Source: Rhodococcus sp. HNM0569 (GTDB lineage: Bacteria; Actinomycetota; Actinomycetes; Mycobacteriales; Mycobacteriaceae). From it: DNA of 64,000 bases. The DNA lies in NCBI RefSeq assembly GCF_012726205.1, contig NZ_JAASAE010000005.1, positions 1-64,000 on the forward strand, read 5' to 3'. This document shows positions 36,350 to 46,848 of the stretch, in pieces. The notes below the pieces were generated by a model that was not told where the DNA came from, searched no databases, and was given only the letters and a program-made list of their open reading frames with translations. Both the position numbers and the translations under genes were made by a program. Positions within the stretch are counted from its first letter, which is position 1; each line of letters opens with the position of its first letter.

Positions 36350-37012
36350 TCAGGACGCGAGCGTGACGAACAGGTTGACCGACGCTGCGAGCACGAACGT
36401 GCCGAACAGGTAGGACAGCAGGCTCTGTCGCAGCATGGCCATGCGGATGCGGTGCGAGCCGACATTCGTGTCGGACACCTGGTACGTCATGCCGAGGACG
36501 AATGCCACGTACGCGAAGTCTCCGTACGACGGGTCCTCACGCTGGTTGAAGTCGATCCCGCCGACGGGATCGGTGTAGTAGAGCCGCGCGTAGTCCAGCG
36601 CGAACACGGTGTGCACCACGAACCACGACAGCACGATCGTCGCCAGACCGAGCACGATCGTCCAGATCTTGTCGGCGCCGTCCATCGACGCGGCGCGCAC
36701 GAGCAGCAACAGCACGCTCAGCAGCGACGCGATGCTCGCCGTGGCGAGCAGCAGATCGGTCGTGTGGCGTGTCGAATCCTCCTGCGTCGCATGCCGTCGC
36801 GTCGTCTCGGAATCCATCGGCCCCACCCGCAGCCACGTGAGTGCGAGCAGGGTCGCCGCCGCGACGTCCCAGCCGAACGCCGCGGCGTAACGCCCTCCGC
36901 CTGCCGCGAGTGTCGCGCCCGCTACGACGACGCCTGCCCCGAAGGCGACGGAGACACGGACCGAGGAGTTGTGGAACTCGCGGGAGCTGGGGGACTCGCG
37001 GGGCTCGCTCAC
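36350..37012 (-). CDS. DUF1345 membrane protein
   Basis: 220 residues, four to five membrane segments, with the family signature FVVHTVFALDYARLYYTDP and YGDFAYVAFVLGMTYQVSDT. GTG start at 37012 overlaps the iminopeptidase stop by 4 nt, so it is translationally coupled to it. Function unknown. Confidence 0.85.
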   Translation of the reverse strand: MSEPRESPSSREFHNSSVRVSVAFGAGVVVAGATLAAGGGRYAAAFGWDVAAATLLALTWLRVGPMDSETTRRHATQEDSTRHTTDLLLATASIASLLSVLLLLVRAASMDGADKIWTIVLGLATIVLSWFVVHTVFALDYARLYYTDPVGGIDFNQREDPSYGDFAYVAFVLGMTYQVSDTNVGSHRIRMAMLRQSLLSYLFGTFVLAASVNLFVTLAS

Positions 37013-37971
37013 CGGAAGTGGTCCGTTGCGGCGACGAGATGGTGCACGGTGCCGGGCTCGAGCGCCGCGTGGCCCGCGTCGTCGACGATGTGCAGCTCCG
37101 ATCCCGGCCACGCGCGGTGCAGTTCCCACGCGCTCGTCGCGGGACACACGATGTCGTAGCGCCCCTGCACGAGGACACCGGGGATGCCCGCGAGCAGGTG
37201 GGCGTCGCGTAGCAGTTGGCCTTCGTCGAGGAAGCCCCGGTGGCGGAAGTAGTGGTTCTCGATGCGGGCGAACGCGGTGGCGAAGCGCGGCTCCGAGGTC
37301 TCCGCGACTCGGCCGGGGGAGGGGAGCAGCGTGCTCGTCGCGCCTTCCCACGAGGACCACGCGATCGCGGCCGCCTCCGCGATCGCGGGGTCCTCGTCGT
37401 GCAGCAGTCGGTGGTAGTCGGCGACGAAGTCGCCGGAGCGGGTGTGCTCGGGGACGGCGGCCTCGAACTGTGCCCAGCGTTCCGGGAAGACGTGCCCCGC
37501 GCCGCCGTTGTAGTACCAGTCGATCTCGCTGCGTCGCAACAGGAATATCCCGCGCAGGACGAGTTCGGTGACGCGGCCGGGGTGTGTCTGCGCGTAGGCG
37601 AGGGCGAGCGTCGAGCCCCACGAGCCACCGAACACCTGCCAGCGTTCGATGCCGAGTGCCCGGCGCAGCGCCTCGAGGTCGTCGACGAGATGCCAGGTCG
37701 TGTTGACCGTGAGGTCGGCGCCGTCGGCGACGTGCGGAGTCGAACGGCCGCAGCCGCGTTGATCGAACAACACGATGCGGTATGCGGCGGGATCGAAGAA
37801 GCGGCGCTGCTCGGGATCTGTGCCTCCGCCGGGCCCGCCGTGCACGAACACGACCGGTTTGCCCTCGGGGCTACCGCTCGTCTCCCAGTACAGCGACTGG
37901 CCGTCGCCGACGTCGAGACGGCCGCTGTCGTACGGCTCGATCGGCGGATACAGCGTGCGCGGTTCGCTCAT
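37009..37971 (-). CDS. pip: Proline iminopeptidase
   Basis: Cytosolic serine peptidase (S33) that removes N-terminal proline. The 320-residue protein has HGGPGGG, the DQRGCGRS loop, nucleophile Ser in GGSWGS, Asp in GRYDIVCP and His in DAGHAA. TACCGT (minus strand, 37978-37983) is 6 nt before the ATG, so a leaderless transcript is likely. Coupled to the DUF1345 gene. Confidence 0.93.
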   Translation of the reverse strand: MSEPRTLYPPIEPYDSGRLDVGDGQSLYWETSGSPEGKPVVFVHGGPGGGTDPEQRRFFDPAAYRIVLFDQRGCGRSTPHVADGADLTVNTTWHLVDDLEALRRALGIERWQVFGGSWGSTLALAYAQTHPGRVTELVLRGIFLLRRSEIDWYYNGGAGHVFPERWAQFEAAVPEHTRSGDFVADYHRLLHDEDPAIAEAAAIAWSSWEGATSTLLPSPGRVAETSEPRFATAFARIENHYFRHRGFLDEGQLLRDAHLLAGIPGVLVQGRYDIVCPATSAWELHRAWPGSELHIVDDAGHAALEPGTVHHLVAATDHFR

Positions 37972-37995
37972 GCCGCGACGGTACCCGGCAGGAGG

Positions 37996-38472
37996 TCAGA
38001 ACCCGACGAGGCCGGACGCGAGATCGGGGATCTCGAGCGCGGTGAGTGCGTCGGCCCGGACCTGCGGGCACGCGGCCGACGTGATGGTGTCGATGCGTCC
38101 TCGGTCGGTGGCGAAGTCGATCGCACCCAGGTTGTGGTGCGCGAGCCATGTGCCGACGACGATGTTGAGCCCGCCCTTACCGATGGTGGGCGTGTACGTG
38201 CGCCAGTTCTGCAGCTGGCCTTCGAGATCGGAACACAGGCTCTGCGCCTGTGCCGCGGTGACGTCCCCCGGGGCCGGTTCGGTACCCGGGGGAGCCGCTG
38301 CGGACGGGGAGTCGGGAGCCGACGGGGACCCGGGAGCGGAGGACGGCGCGCCTGCGGTACCACACGCGACCGCGGCGAACGCGGCGCCCACGCACAGCGC
38401 GACCGCGGTGAGTCGGCTGTGGGTACGTCCGCTGGTGATGCGGCCGCGGTCTCGACACCCACTGGGCGCCAT
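37996..38472 (-). CDS. Putative lipoprotein
   Basis: 158 residues. A positively charged start, hydrophobic stretch 21-36 and Cys37 in FAAVACGT give a lipobox-like signal. A Pro/Ser/Ala-rich spacer follows, then a compact domain with two Cys (SLCSDLEGQ and SAACPQVR) that may pair. GGGAGG precedes the ATG. It starts 29 nt after the panB stop, on the same strand. No family recognised. Confidence 0.75.
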   Translation of the reverse strand: MAPSGCRDRGRITSGRTHSRLTAVALCVGAAFAAVACGTAGAPSSAPGSPSAPDSPSAAAPPGTEPAPGDVTAAQAQSLCSDLEGQLQNWRTYTPTIGKGGLNIVVGTWLAHHNLGAIDFATDRGRIDTITSAACPQVRADALTALEIPDLASGLVGF

Positions 38473-38501
38473 CGTGCCTCCCTGGCTTGCCGTCGACGTG
38501 C

Positions 38502-39368
38502 TCAGAAGCTGTGCTCGGGTCCGGGGAAGGTGCCCCGGCGCACCTCGTCGGCGTAGGCCGCGGCTGCGGCGCGCAGCTCGTCGCCGACGGTGCCGAACCG
38601 CTTGACGAACTTCGCGGTGCGTCCGCTCGTGTATCCGGCCATGTCCTGCCATACGAGGACCTGGGCGTCGCATTCCGGGCCGGCGCCGATGCCGACGGTC
38701 GGGATCTGCAGCTTGCGCGTGACCTGGCCGGCGATGTCGGCGGGCACCATCTCCATCACGACGGAGAACGCGCCCGCCTCCTGCACCGCGATGGCGTCGG
38801 CGACCAGCCGTTCGGCGGCGTCGCCGCGGCCCTGTACGCGGAAGCCGCCGAGGCCGTTGACGCTCTGCGGTGTGAAACCGATGTGTGCCATCACGGGGAT
38901 GCCTGCGGCCGTGAGCGCCGCGATCTGCGGTGCGACGCGCTCGCCGCCCTCGAGCTTGACCGCGTGCGCGAGGCCTTCCTTCATGAACCGGGTGGCGGTG
39001 GCGAGGGCCTGCTCGGGCGACGCCTCGTAGCTGCCGAAGGGCAGGTCGGCGACGACGAGTGCGTGCGGCGCGCCGCGCACGACGCCCCGGACGAGCGGGA
39101 GAAGTTCGTCGACGGTCACCGGAACCGTGGTGTCGTAGCCGTAGACGACGTTCGCGGCGGAGTCGCCGATCAGCAGGACCGGAATGCCTGCTTCTTCGAA
39201 GAGTCGTGCGCTCGAGTAGTCGTACGCGGTGAGCATCGCCCAGCGCTCGCCGTGCGACTTCATCTCCTGCAGGTGATGGATGCGCGTCTTACGCGTCGGC
39301 GCGGTGGACCCGCCGTAGAGAGGTGCCTCGCCGGGCGAGTTCGTGGCAGCCGTGTTCGTCTCGGACAT
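38502..39368 (-). CDS. panB: 3-methyl-2-oxobutanoate hydroxymethyltransferase
   Basis: First step of pantothenate synthesis (ketopantoate from 2-oxoisovalerate and methylene-THF). 288 residues, with [30 protein letters not shown] (Mg2+ Asp), the DLPFGSYE loop, KLEGGE and [24 protein letters not shown] precedes the ATG. The 35-residue N-terminal extension is typical of actinobacteria. Confidence 0.95.
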   Translation of the reverse strand: MSETNTAATNSPGEAPLYGGSTAPTRKTRIHHLQEMKSHGERWAMLTAYDYSSARLFEEAGIPVLLIGDSAANVVYGYDTTVPVTVDELLPLVRGVVRGAPHALVVADLPFGSYEASPEQALATATRFMKEGLAHAVKLEGGERVAPQIAALTAAGIPVMAHIGFTPQSVNGLGGFRVQGRGDAAERLVADAIAVQEAGAFSVVMEMVPADIAGQVTRKLQIPTVGIGAGPECDAQVLVWQDMAGYTSGRTAKFVKRFGTVGDELRAAAAAYADEVRRGTFPGPEHSF

Positions 39369-39530
39369 GGTGTCCCTTTCGTGCCTCGAGGCCCGCGAGC
39401 GGGTCCCCGGGTGTATGGGTCATGACTTCCTCATTGTGCACCACGCTGCGACGGTCGGTCTGTGTGGTGTGTCACCGCCCCGCGAGCGGTCGTGGACCTG
39501 TCCGGTCCCGGCACCTGGCACGATCAGGGT

Positions 39531-41090
39531 ATGCGAATCGTCGACGGCGGCCGGGCACGATCGATCGCGGTGGTCGCGGTCCTCGCCGCGTGCGGGCTGA
39601 CCGCGGCCTGCGCGCCGCCCGAGCCGGGTCGGGCCGAACCCGAGCAGGGCGCGGCGTCCGAGGGGGCGCCCGCGGCGCTCGAGCGCTTCTACACGCAGAC
39701 CCTCGACTGGGGGCCGTGCGACTCCTACGACACCGACGGCACGCTCGCGGGCACGTCCCTCGAGTGTGCGCGCGTCGACGTGCCGGTCGACTACGACGAT
39801 CCGGCGGGTGCCTCGGCGGAGATCGCGATCTCGCGGTCGGCGGCCTCGGGTGACCGGCTCGGATCGTTGCTCGTCAATCCCGGCGGGCCGGGCGCGTCGG
39901 GGCTCTCGCTCGCGTCGGTCGCCGACGGCACCGAGATCGGCGCACGATTCGACGTCGTCGGCTTCGACCCGCGGGGCGTCGGCGCGTCGACCCCCGCGAT
40001 CGAGTGCCTCACCGATCGGGAGAACGACGAACGGCGAGCCCGCAGCGAGATCGACATGTCGCCGGACGGGATCGCGGAGACCGAGAAGCACCGCCGCGAG
40101 TATGCGCAGGCCTGTGCCGAACGCACGGGCTCCGACGTCCTCGCCCACGTCGGGACACGAGACGTCGTGCAGGACATGGACGTGATCCGCGCGGTGCTCG
40201 GCGACACGCGGCTGAACTACCTCGGCTACTCGTACGGCACCCGGCTCGGCAGCGCCTATGCGGAACAGTTCCCCGACCGTGTGCGCGCGATGATCCTCGA
40301 CGGCGCGGTCGACCCCGGACAGGATCCCGTCGACGAGGTCGTCGAGCAGGCCGCGGGCTTCCAGCAGGCGTTCGACGCCTTCGCCGCCGACTGCATGCGC
40401 ACGAGCGCATGCCCCCTCGGGGACGATCCGGCCCAGGCGAATGCGCGCTTCCAGCAACTCGTCGAGCCGCTCGTGACGCGTCCGGCCGCGACGACCGATC
40501 CCCGTGGCCTCGGGTACGGCGACGCGATCACCGGGGTGCAGCAGGCGTTGTACTCGCCGACCCTGTGGGGCCCGCTGCGCGGTGGACTCACGAGCCTCGC
40601 TCGCGGCACCGGCGACGCGCTGCTGAGCCTCGCCGACCTGTACGAGGGCCGTGCCGACGACGGCACCTACAGCAACATCAACGACGCGTTCAACGCGGTG
40701 CGCTGCGTCGACGACCCGCCCGTCACCGACCGTGCCGTCGCGGGGGAGTCCGACATGCGGTACCGGGAGGCGGCGCCCTTCCTCGACGACGGGCGCGGAA
40801 CTGGCCAGGCGCCGCTCGACGTGTGTGCCTTCTGGAGCGTGCCGCCGACGGGGGAGCCGCACGAGATCGCGGTGGACGGGCTGCCCCCCGTGATGGTCGT
40901 GTCGACGACCGGTGATCCGGCGACGCCGTACCAGGCCGGTGTCGACCTGGCGCGGCAGCTCGGTGGCACACTGCTGACGTACGACGGCACGCAGCACACG
41001 GTCGTGCTCGACGGCGTCGCATGCGTCGACGAGGCCGCGGCGCGCTATCTCGAGGACCCCGCGGCCTCGCCGCCCGAGTTGCGGTGCTGA
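39531..41090 (+). CDS. Secreted alpha/beta hydrolase, Hip1/CaeA-like (TAP family)
   Basis: 519 residues. Signal with hydrophobic segment 11-26 and Cys27 (GLTAACAPP), probably a lipoprotein. Nucleophile Ser in LGYSYGTRLG, oxyanion NPGGPGASG, Asp in TTGDPATPY and His in DGTQHTV in the C-terminal TAP-like domain. M. tuberculosis Rv2223c/Rv2224c (Hip1) hold the same place; Hip1 is a cell-envelope serine protease. Start is ATG 39531, because the earlier in-frame start at 39462 would bury the signal. Confidence 0.9.
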   Translation: MRIVDGGRARSIAVVAVLAACGLTAACAPPEPGRAEPEQGAASEGAPAALERFYTQTLDWGPCDSYDTDGTLAGTSLECARVDVPVDYDDPAGASAEIAISRSAASGDRLGSLLVNPGGPGASGLSLASVADGTEIGARFDVVGFDPRGVGASTPAIECLTDRENDERRARSEIDMSPDGIAETEKHRREYAQACAERTGSDVLAHVGTRDVVQDMDVIRAVLGDTRLNYLGYSYGTRLGSAYAEQFPDRVRAMILDGAVDPGQDPVDEVVEQAAGFQQAFDAFAADCMRTSACPLGDDPAQANARFQQLVEPLVTRPAATTDPRGLGYGDAITGVQQALYSPTLWGPLRGGLTSLARGTGDALLSLADLYEGRADDGTYSNINDAFNAVRCVDDPPVTDRAVAGESDMRYREAAPFLDDGRGTGQAPLDVCAFWSVPPTGEPHEIAVDGLPPVMVVSTTGDPATPYQAGVDLARQLGGTLLTYDGTQHTVVLDGVACVDEAAARYLEDPAASPPELRC

Positions 41091-41092
41091 CC

Positions 41093-41136
41093 GTTACCAG
41101 CGAAGTAACACGGATTTAACGAACTGTGCATAGTCT
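41093..41136 (+). promoter_or_regulatory. glnA2 promoter with possible GlnR half-sites
   Basis: GTTAC (41093-41097) and GTAAC (41105-41109) are inverted repeats, and GTAAC-N6-TTAAC (41105-41120) partly matches the GlnR consensus GTnAC-N6-GAAAC. TAGTCT at 41131-41136 is 7 nt before the ATG, a leaderless-type -10. Confidence 0.45.
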
Positions 41137-41143
41137 CGCGCAC

Positions 41144-42484
41144 ATGGACCGGCAAAAGGAATTCGTGCTGCGCACCCTCGAAGAGCGCGACATCCGCTTC
41201 GTGCGGTTGTGGTTCACGGACGTGCTCGGATACCTCAAGTCGGTGGCCATCGCCCCGGCGGAACTCGAGGGCGCGTTCGAAGAGGGGATCGGGTTCGACG
41301 GGTCGTCGATCGAGGGCTTCTCGCGGGTGTCCGAGGCCGACACGGTCGCCAAGCCCGATGCGTCGACATTCCAGATCCTGCCGTGGGCGTCGAGCAAGGG
41401 CCACCAGCACTCGGCCCGCATGTTCTGCGACATCGCGATGCCCGACGGGTCGCCGTCGTGGGCCGATTCCCGCCACGTCCTGCGCCGCCAACTCAACAAG
41501 GCGGGCGATCTCGGGTTCAGCTGCTATGTGCACCCCGAGATCGAGTTCTTCCTGCTCAAAGACCTCCCGAACGACGGCACGCCGCCCGAGCCCGCCGACT
41601 ACGGCGGATACTTCGACCAGGCAGTGCACGAAGCCGCCCCGAACTTCCGCAGGCATGCGATCGACGCGCTCGAATCGATGGGCATCTCGGTCGAGTTCAG
41701 TCACCACGAAGGCGCGCCCGGCCAGCAGGAGATCGATCTGCGCTATGCCGACGCGCTGTCGATGGCCGACAACGTCATGACCTTCCGGTACGTCGTCAAG
41801 GAGGTGGCGATCGGCGAGGGCGTGCGGGCGAGCTTCATGCCCAAGCCGTTCAGCGATCAGCCGGGCTCGGCGATGCACACGCACATGAGCCTGTTCGAGG
41901 GCGATACCAATGCCTTCCACAATCCCGACGATCCGATGCAGTTGTCGGCCACCGGCAAGGCGTTCATCGCGGGGATTCTCGAGCACGCGAGTGAGATCAG
42001 CGCGGTCACCAACCAGTGGGTCAACTCGTACAAGCGACTCGTGCACGGCGGCGAGGCGCCCACTGCGGCGTCGTGGGGCCCGTCCAACCGATCCGCGCTC
42101 GTGCGCGTGCCGATGTACACGCCCAACAAGGCGTCGTCGCGCCGGGTCGAGATCCGTAGCCCCGACTCGGCGTGCAATCCGTACCTCACGTTCGCGGTGC
42201 TCGTCGCTGCCGGACTGCGGGGCATCGAGAAGAACTACGAGCTGCCGCCCGAGGCCGAGGACGACGTGTGGTCGCTCACGCCCGCCGAGCGGCGCGCGAT
42301 GGGCTACCGCGAGCTGCCGCAGAATCTCGACGACGCGCTGCGCGAGATGGAACGCTCCGAGCTCGTCGCGGAGGCGCTCGGCGAGCACGTGTTCGACTAC
42401 TTCCTGCGCAACAAGCGCAAGGAGTGGGAGGACTACCGCGGCCTCGTCACGCCGTTCGAGCTGAAGTCGTACCTGGGTTTGTGA
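41144..42484 (+). CDS. glnA2: Glutamine synthetase II-type GlnA2
   Basis: 446 residues, the same length as M. tuberculosis GlnA2. Has [10 protein letters not shown], the metal and glutamate residues of EIEFFLL and the [20 protein letters not shown] block. The GlnA1 adenylylation region reads [13 protein letters not shown], in place of the DLYELPPEE of GlnA1. ATG 41144 is chosen because it gives the family length and fits the leaderless -10; the GTG at 41126 would add six residues. The next gene, glnE, starts within a few codons. Confidence 0.93.
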   Translation: MDRQKEFVLRTLEERDIRFVRLWFTDVLGYLKSVAIAPAELEGAFEEGIGFDGSSIEGFSRVSEADTVAKPDASTFQILPWASSKGHQHSARMFCDIAMPDGSPSWADSRHVLRRQLNKAGDLGFSCYVHPEIEFFLLKDLPNDGTPPEPADYGGYFDQAVHEAAPNFRRHAIDALESMGISVEFSHHEGAPGQQEIDLRYADALSMADNVMTFRYVVKEVAIGEGVRASFMPKPFSDQPGSAMHTHMSLFEGDTNAFHNPDDPMQLSATGKAFIAGILEHASEISAVTNQWVNSYKRLVHGGEAPTAASWGPSNRSALVRVPMYTPNKASSRRVEIRSPDSACNPYLTFAVLVAAGLRGIEKNYELPPEAEDDVWSLTPAERRAMGYRELPQNLDDALREMERSELVAEALGEHVFDYFLRNKRKEWEDYRGLVTPFELKSYLGL

Positions 42485-42507
42485 ACACGAGGGTTGTGAA
42501 CGCGAGA

Positions 42508-45500
42508 ATGGTGAAGCCGCCGACAGCACGATCCGTCGTCCCGGGCCCGGGCCGGCTGGGCCTCGTCGAACCCACGGCGCCCACCGACTTGGCGGAGCTC
42601 GGGTGGCAGGGGCTCGAGAGCATCGAGCTGCTGTGGTCACTCTCGCGCGCACCCGATGCCGATCTCGCGTTGCGCTCGGTCGTGCGGCTGCGCGAGGCGC
42701 TGGGCGACGACTGGCCCGAGCTCGACGCCGCCCTGCGCACCGAGAAAGGCTTTCGGGGCCGCCTGCTCGCGTTGTTCGGCTCGTCCACCGCGCTCGCGGA
42801 CCACGTCGTGGCGCACCCGTCGACGTGGCGGTTGCTGCGCGGCGACGACATCGAGCTCCCGACGCGCGACGAGCTGATCTCCTCGTTCCTCGACGTCGTC
42901 GGCGCCGAACCCGAAGAGGGCATTCCGTCGGATTCGCTGGTGTATCGGGCCGCGGTCACCGGCCCGGACGCAGTCGCCGTGCTGCGCGACGCCTACCGTG
43001 ACCGCCTGGTCGTACTCGCGGCGGTCGACCTCGCCGCCACGGTCGAGGACGAGCCGGTCCTGCCGTATCCCGTCGTGGGACACCATCTGTCCGACCTCGC
43101 CGACGCCGCGCTCACCGCTGCCCTGTCGGTCGCGGTCGCCACCGTGTGTACCGACGCGCCGTGCCCGCTTCGGCTCGCCGTCATCGCGATGGGCAAGTGC
43201 GGTGCCCGCGAACTCAACTACGTCTCGGACGTCGACGTCGTGTTCGTCGCCGAGCCGGCCGACGCGCTCGCGAGCCGTGTCGCGGGCGAGATGATGCGCA
43301 TCGGTTCGTCGGCCTTCTTCGACGTCGATGCGGCGCTGCGGCCGGAGGGAAAGTCGGGCGAGCTCGTCCGCACCCTCGAATCACATGTCGCGTACTACAC
43401 GCGTTGGGCCAAGACGTGGGAGTTCCAGGCGCTGCTCAAGGCGCGTCCGATGACGGGCGACCTCGCGCTCGGCCGAGACTACGTCGACGCCGTCACCCCG
43501 ATGGTGTGGACCGCGTCCGAACGCGAGGACTTCGTGCCCGAGGTGCAGGCGATGCGCCGACGCGTCGAGGCGACGGTGCCCACGGAGCTGCGTGAGCGCG
43601 AACTCAAACTCGGCCGCGGCAGCCTGCGCGACGTCGAGTTCGCGGTGCAGTTGCTGCAACTGGTGCACGGCCGCGCCGACGAGAACTTGCGCGTCGCGAG
43701 CACCGTCGACGCGCTCACCGCGCTCGCCGCGGGCGGCTATGTCGGTCGCGACGACGCTGCGAACCTCACCGCGTCGTACGAGTTCCTCCGCTTGCTCGAG
43801 CACCGACTGCAGCTGCAGCGGCTCAAGCGCACCCACACCCTGCCTCCCGACAACGACGAGGAGTCGCTGCGGTGGCTCGCGCGCGCGGCCCACATGCGCC
43901 CCGACGGCACGCGCGACTCGCTCGGCGTGCTGCGCGGCGAGATCAAACGCAATGCGCACCGTGTCCGCCGCTTGCACGCGAAGCTGTTCTACCGCCCCCT
44001 CCTCGAGTCGGTCGCGCGGATGGACAAGGACGCGATCGTCCTCACCCCGGATGCGGCGAAGCGTCAGCTCGCCGCCCTCGGCTACACCGCGCCCGACAAC
44101 GCGCTCGGTCACCTCACCGCGCTCACGAAGGGCGCGTCACGCAAGGGCCGGATCCAGGCGTTGCTGCTGCCGAACCTGCTCGAGGCCCTCGCCGACACCC
44201 CCGACCCCGACGCCGGCCTGCTGGCCTATCGCCGGCTGTCGGAGGCGATGAACGACCAGACGTGGTTCCTGCGGCTGCTGCGCGACGAGGCGTCGGTCGC
44301 CGAGCGCCTGATGACGATTCTCGGCGCGTCGGCCTACCTGCCCGACCTGCTGATCAAGGCACCCGAGGTCATCCGTCTGCTCGGCGACTCGCCGTCGGGT
44401 CCGCGCCTGCTCGAGGCGGCGCCCGAGGACGTCGCGAAGGGCATTCTCACCGCGTCGGGGCGCTACGACGACCCCAAGCGGGCCGTTGCCGCGGCGCGCG
44501 CGTTGCGCAGGCACGAACTCGCGCGTGTGGCGTCGGCAGACGTGCTCGGCATGGTCGACGTGCCGCAGGTGTGCAAGGCACTCTCCTCGGTGTGGGCGGC
44601 AGTGCTCGGGTCGGCTCTCGCCGCCGTGGTCAACGCCGACGTCGCCCGACGCGGCGGCTCCGCGCCCGCCACATTCGCGGTCATCGGGATGGGCCGGCTC
44701 GGCGGTTTCGAGCTGGGATACGGGTCGGACGCCGACGTGCTGTTCGTGTGCGAACCGGTCGACGGCGCCGACGAGACACAGGCGGTCAAGTGGGCGAACA
44801 CGATCGCCGACCGGGTGCGCACCCTGCTGGGTGCACCCAGCACCGACCCGCCGCTCGAGGTCGACACCGGGCTGCGTCCCGAGGGCCGCAACGGTCCGGT
44901 CGTGCGCACCCTCGGGTCGTACCGCGCGTACTACGAGCAGTGGGCGCAGACGTGGGAGATCCAGGCGCTCCTGCGGGCCACTGTGGTGGCGGGCAACCAG
45001 GACCTGGGGCTGCGTTTCCTGCACATGATCGACGAGTTCCGGTATCCCGAGGGCGGCGTGTCCGACAGCGCGGTCCGTGAGATCCGGCGGATCAAGGCGC
45101 GGGTCGACTCCGAACGGCTGCCCCGCGGTGCCGACCCGGCGACGCACACCAAGCTCGGCCGCGGCGGCCTCGCCGACATCGAGTGGACGGTGCAGCTGCT
45201 GCAGCTGTGTCACGCCAACGACATTCCGGCGCTGCACAACACGTCCACTCTCGAGTCGCTCGACGCGATCGAGAAGGCGGGTCTGCTCGACTCCGAGGAC
45301 GTGTCGTTGCTGCGCGACAGCTGGATCACCGCCACCAAGACCCGCAACTGCCTCGTGCTGGTGCGTGGCAAGCCGACCGACCAGCTGCCCGGCTCGGGCA
45401 AGGTACTCGCGGCGGTCGCGCAGATGTCCGGCTGGAACAGTGAGGACGCGGGCGAATTCCTCGACCACTACCTGCGGGTCACGCGGCGCGCGCGCGGTGT

Positions 45501-45525
45501 CGTCGAACGCGTCTTCGGAGCCTGA
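42508..45525 (+). CDS. glnE: Glutamine synthetase adenylyltransferase/deadenylylase
   Basis: About 1005 residues from ATG 42508; GTG 42481 (overlapping the glnA2 stop) or GTG 42496 are alternatives. Two nucleotidyltransferase domains are visible: [16 protein letters not shown] in the N-terminal deadenylylase half and [16 protein letters not shown] in the C-terminal adenylylase half, each followed by its (K/R)GxLRDVEFxVQLLQL helix. It adenylylates the GlnA1 tyrosine to lower glutamine synthetase activity when nitrogen is plentiful. glnA1 is 6.4 kb away on the other strand. Confidence 0.94.
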   Translation: MVKPPTARSVVPGPGRLGLVEPTAPTDLAELGWQGLESIELLWSLSRAPDADLALRSVVRLREALGDDWPELDAALRTEKGFRGRLLALFGSSTALADHVVAHPSTWRLLRGDDIELPTRDELISSFLDVVGAEPEEGIPSDSLVYRAAVTGPDAVAVLRDAYRDRLVVLAAVDLAATVEDEPVLPYPVVGHHLSDLADAALTAALSVAVATVCTDAPCPLRLAVIAMGKCGARELNYVSDVDVVFVAEPADALASRVAGEMMRIGSSAFFDVDAALRPEGKSGELVRTLESHVAYYTRWAKTWEFQALLKARPMTGDLALGRDYVDAVTPMVWTASEREDFVPEVQAMRRRVEATVPTELRERELKLGRGSLRDVEFAVQLLQLVHGRADENLRVASTVDALTALAAGGYVGRDDAANLTASYEFLRLLEHRLQLQRLKRTHTLPPDNDEESLRWLARAAHMRPDGTRDSLGVLRGEIKRNAHRVRRLHAKLFYRPLLESVARMDKDAIVLTPDAAKRQLAALGYTAPDNALGHLTALTKGASRKGRIQALLLPNLLEALADTPDPDAGLLAYRRLSEAMNDQTWFLRLLRDEASVAERLMTILGASAYLPDLLIKAPEVIRLLGDSPSGPRLLEAAPEDVAKGILTASGRYDDPKRAVAAARALRRHELARVASADVLGMVDVPQVCKALSSVWAAVLGSALAAVVNADVARRGGSAPATFAVIGMGRLGGFELGYGSDADVLFVCEPVDGADETQAVKWANTIADRVRTLLGAPSTDPPLEVDTGLRPEGRNGPVVRTLGSYRAYYEQWAQTWEIQALLRATVVAGNQDLGLRFLHMIDEFRYPEGGVSDSAVREIRRIKARVDSERLPRGADPATHTKLGRGGLADIEWTVQLLQLCHANDIPALHNTSTLESLDAIEKAGLLDSEDVSLLRDSWITATKTRNCLVLVRGKPTDQLPGSGKVLAAVAQMSGWNSEDAGEFLDHYLRVTRRARGVVERVFGA

Positions 45526-45649
45526 TTTCCGGACGGACCGTGCTCGTCACGCCGCGGAGGCCGGTTCGACACCTCCGCGTGACCAGTTCGTGCGCCAGGA
45601 GAAACCGGATCGCCGGTTCGTGGGCGGAGACGCGACTAGGAATGAGGGC

Positions 45650-45928
45650 ATGGGCCTCGCACTCGTCGCAGTTCTCCTGTTCCCCGTCGCGCTGATGTTC
45701 GGCGCGCTGTTCCTCGAGGCGATCGAGACGAGCCTGTCGGGCTCGCAGGACGACTTCGCACTGCCCTACGTCGAGTCGGAAAGTCCTGGGACATACCGGG
45801 ATCCGCTGCGTTACGGGGCCGACGACGGCGTCGATGCGGACATCGCTCAAGGCGTCGACACGAAGCCCTCGGCGACGAGCCAGTCGCGTGCCACCGCCGC
45901 AGGTTCCCTGCCCTCGACGTCGACCTGA
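45650..45928 (+). CDS. Hypothetical small membrane protein
   Basis: 92 residues: one hydrophobic segment (GLALVAVLLFPVALMFGALFL, given here only as its span, residues 2-22), then an acidic tail with YVESESPGTYRDP. The last 82 nt overlap the convergent osmoprotectant-binding gene, and the C-terminal ~25 residues look like its antisense, so the true end may be earlier. Low confidence. Confidence 0.45.
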   Translation: MGLALVAVLLFPVALMFGALFLEAIETSLSGSQDDFALPYVESESPGTYRDPLRYGADDGVDADIAQGVDTKPSATSQSRATAAGSLPSTST

Positions 45929-46848
45929 CGGTTGAGCTCGCTCGCGACGTCGTTGGTGAGTTTCGCGGAGATCGGCGCCATGACCTCGGCGACCTGGGGG
46001 TGCGCCTCCGCGAATTCCTGTCGCATCACGATGGCCGCGTTGTACTTCGGGAAGAACGACTTGTCGTCGTCGAGCAACACGAGATCGAGTGCGATGATGC
46101 GGCCGTCGGTGGTGAAGACCTCGCCGAATCGGCACTGTGCGCCGTCCGCCGTCGCCTGATAGATGATGCCGGTCTGCAGGATCCGCCGCTCGACGGCGTT
46201 CGCGTCGAAACCGTAGTGCGCGGCCATGCCCGGGAAGCCGTCCTGGCGCACGTTGAACTCGGTCTCGACGCAGGTCGTCGCGGCCGCGGGGTCGGTGCGC
46301 ACCAGTTCGGCGTAGTCGGACAGGGTGCGCACACCGGTTTCCTCGGCGGTCCGCCGGTTCATCGCGAGTGCGTAGGTGTTGTTCATCGGTGCGGGGTCGG
46401 TCCACACCATGCCGTTGCGTTCGAGATCGGCGTCGCGCACAGCCTCGAACTGCTGCTGCGGGTCGGGGATCGGCTGCTCGTTGCCGAGGTAATTGATCCA
46501 GCCGGTGCCGGTGTACTCGTACGTGATGTCGATCTGGCCGGCGAGCTGGGCCTCGCGCGTGGAGTTCGAACCCTGGATGTTGGTGAGGTCGCGGACGTCC
46601 GCGCCTGCCGCTTCGAGCGCGAACTCGATGATGTAGCCGAGGACCACCTGCTCGGTGAAGTCCTTCGAGCCGACGGTGACGGCGACGCCGTCGAGTTCCG
46701 GGACCGGCTGGATGCTGCCGGGGCCCACCTCGAGCGGCACCGAACTGCCGGACTCGAGCCCGCACGACGCGCTCGACACGAGAGTGATCGCCGCGGCGCA
46801 CGCGCACAGCGCGGTGCGCAGCCGGTGCCTCGCTGTCCTTCGGGTCAT
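45847..46848 (-). CDS. Osmoprotectant ABC transporter, substrate-binding lipoprotein
   Basis: 333 residues, OpuCC/ProX-like. Signal with Cys29 in VSSASCG. The family signatures VTVGSKDFTEQVVLGYIIE and YEYTGTGWINYLG are present. Captures betaine, choline or carnitine outside the membrane. Its start overlaps the upstream permease stop by 4 nt. Last gene of a four-gene operon. Confidence 0.92.
   Translation of the reverse strand: MTRRTARHRLRTALCACAAAITLVSSASCGLESGSSVPLEVGPGSIQPVPELDGVAVTVGSKDFTEQVVLGYIIEFALEAAGADVRDLTNIQGSNSTREAQLAGQIDITYEYTGTGWINYLGNEQPIPDPQQQFEAVRDADLERNGMVWTDPAPMNNTYALAMNRRTAEETGVRTLSDYAELVRTDPAAATTCVETEFNVRQDGFPGMAAHYGFDANAVERRILQTGIIYQATADGAQCRFGEVFTTDGRIIALDLVLLDDDKSFFPKYNAAIVMRQEFAEAHPQVAEVMAPISAKLTNDVASELNRQVDVEGREPAAVARDWLVAEGFVSTP

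Noticed and set aside
39461-39476. CRP-like TGTGT-N6-TCACC between panB and the Hip1-like gene
   Set aside because: Two of ten consensus positions differ, so it is not above background without a genome-wide scan.
39462-39530. Upstream start for the Hip1-like hydrolase
   Set aside because: It adds 23 residues before the signal segment, without a ribosome site; ATG 39531 gives a normal signal.
41093-41109. GTTAC and GTAAC as a GlnR box
   Set aside because: The spacing between half-sites is 7, not the 6 of the consensus; only the GTAAC-N6-TTAAC pair is kept as weak.
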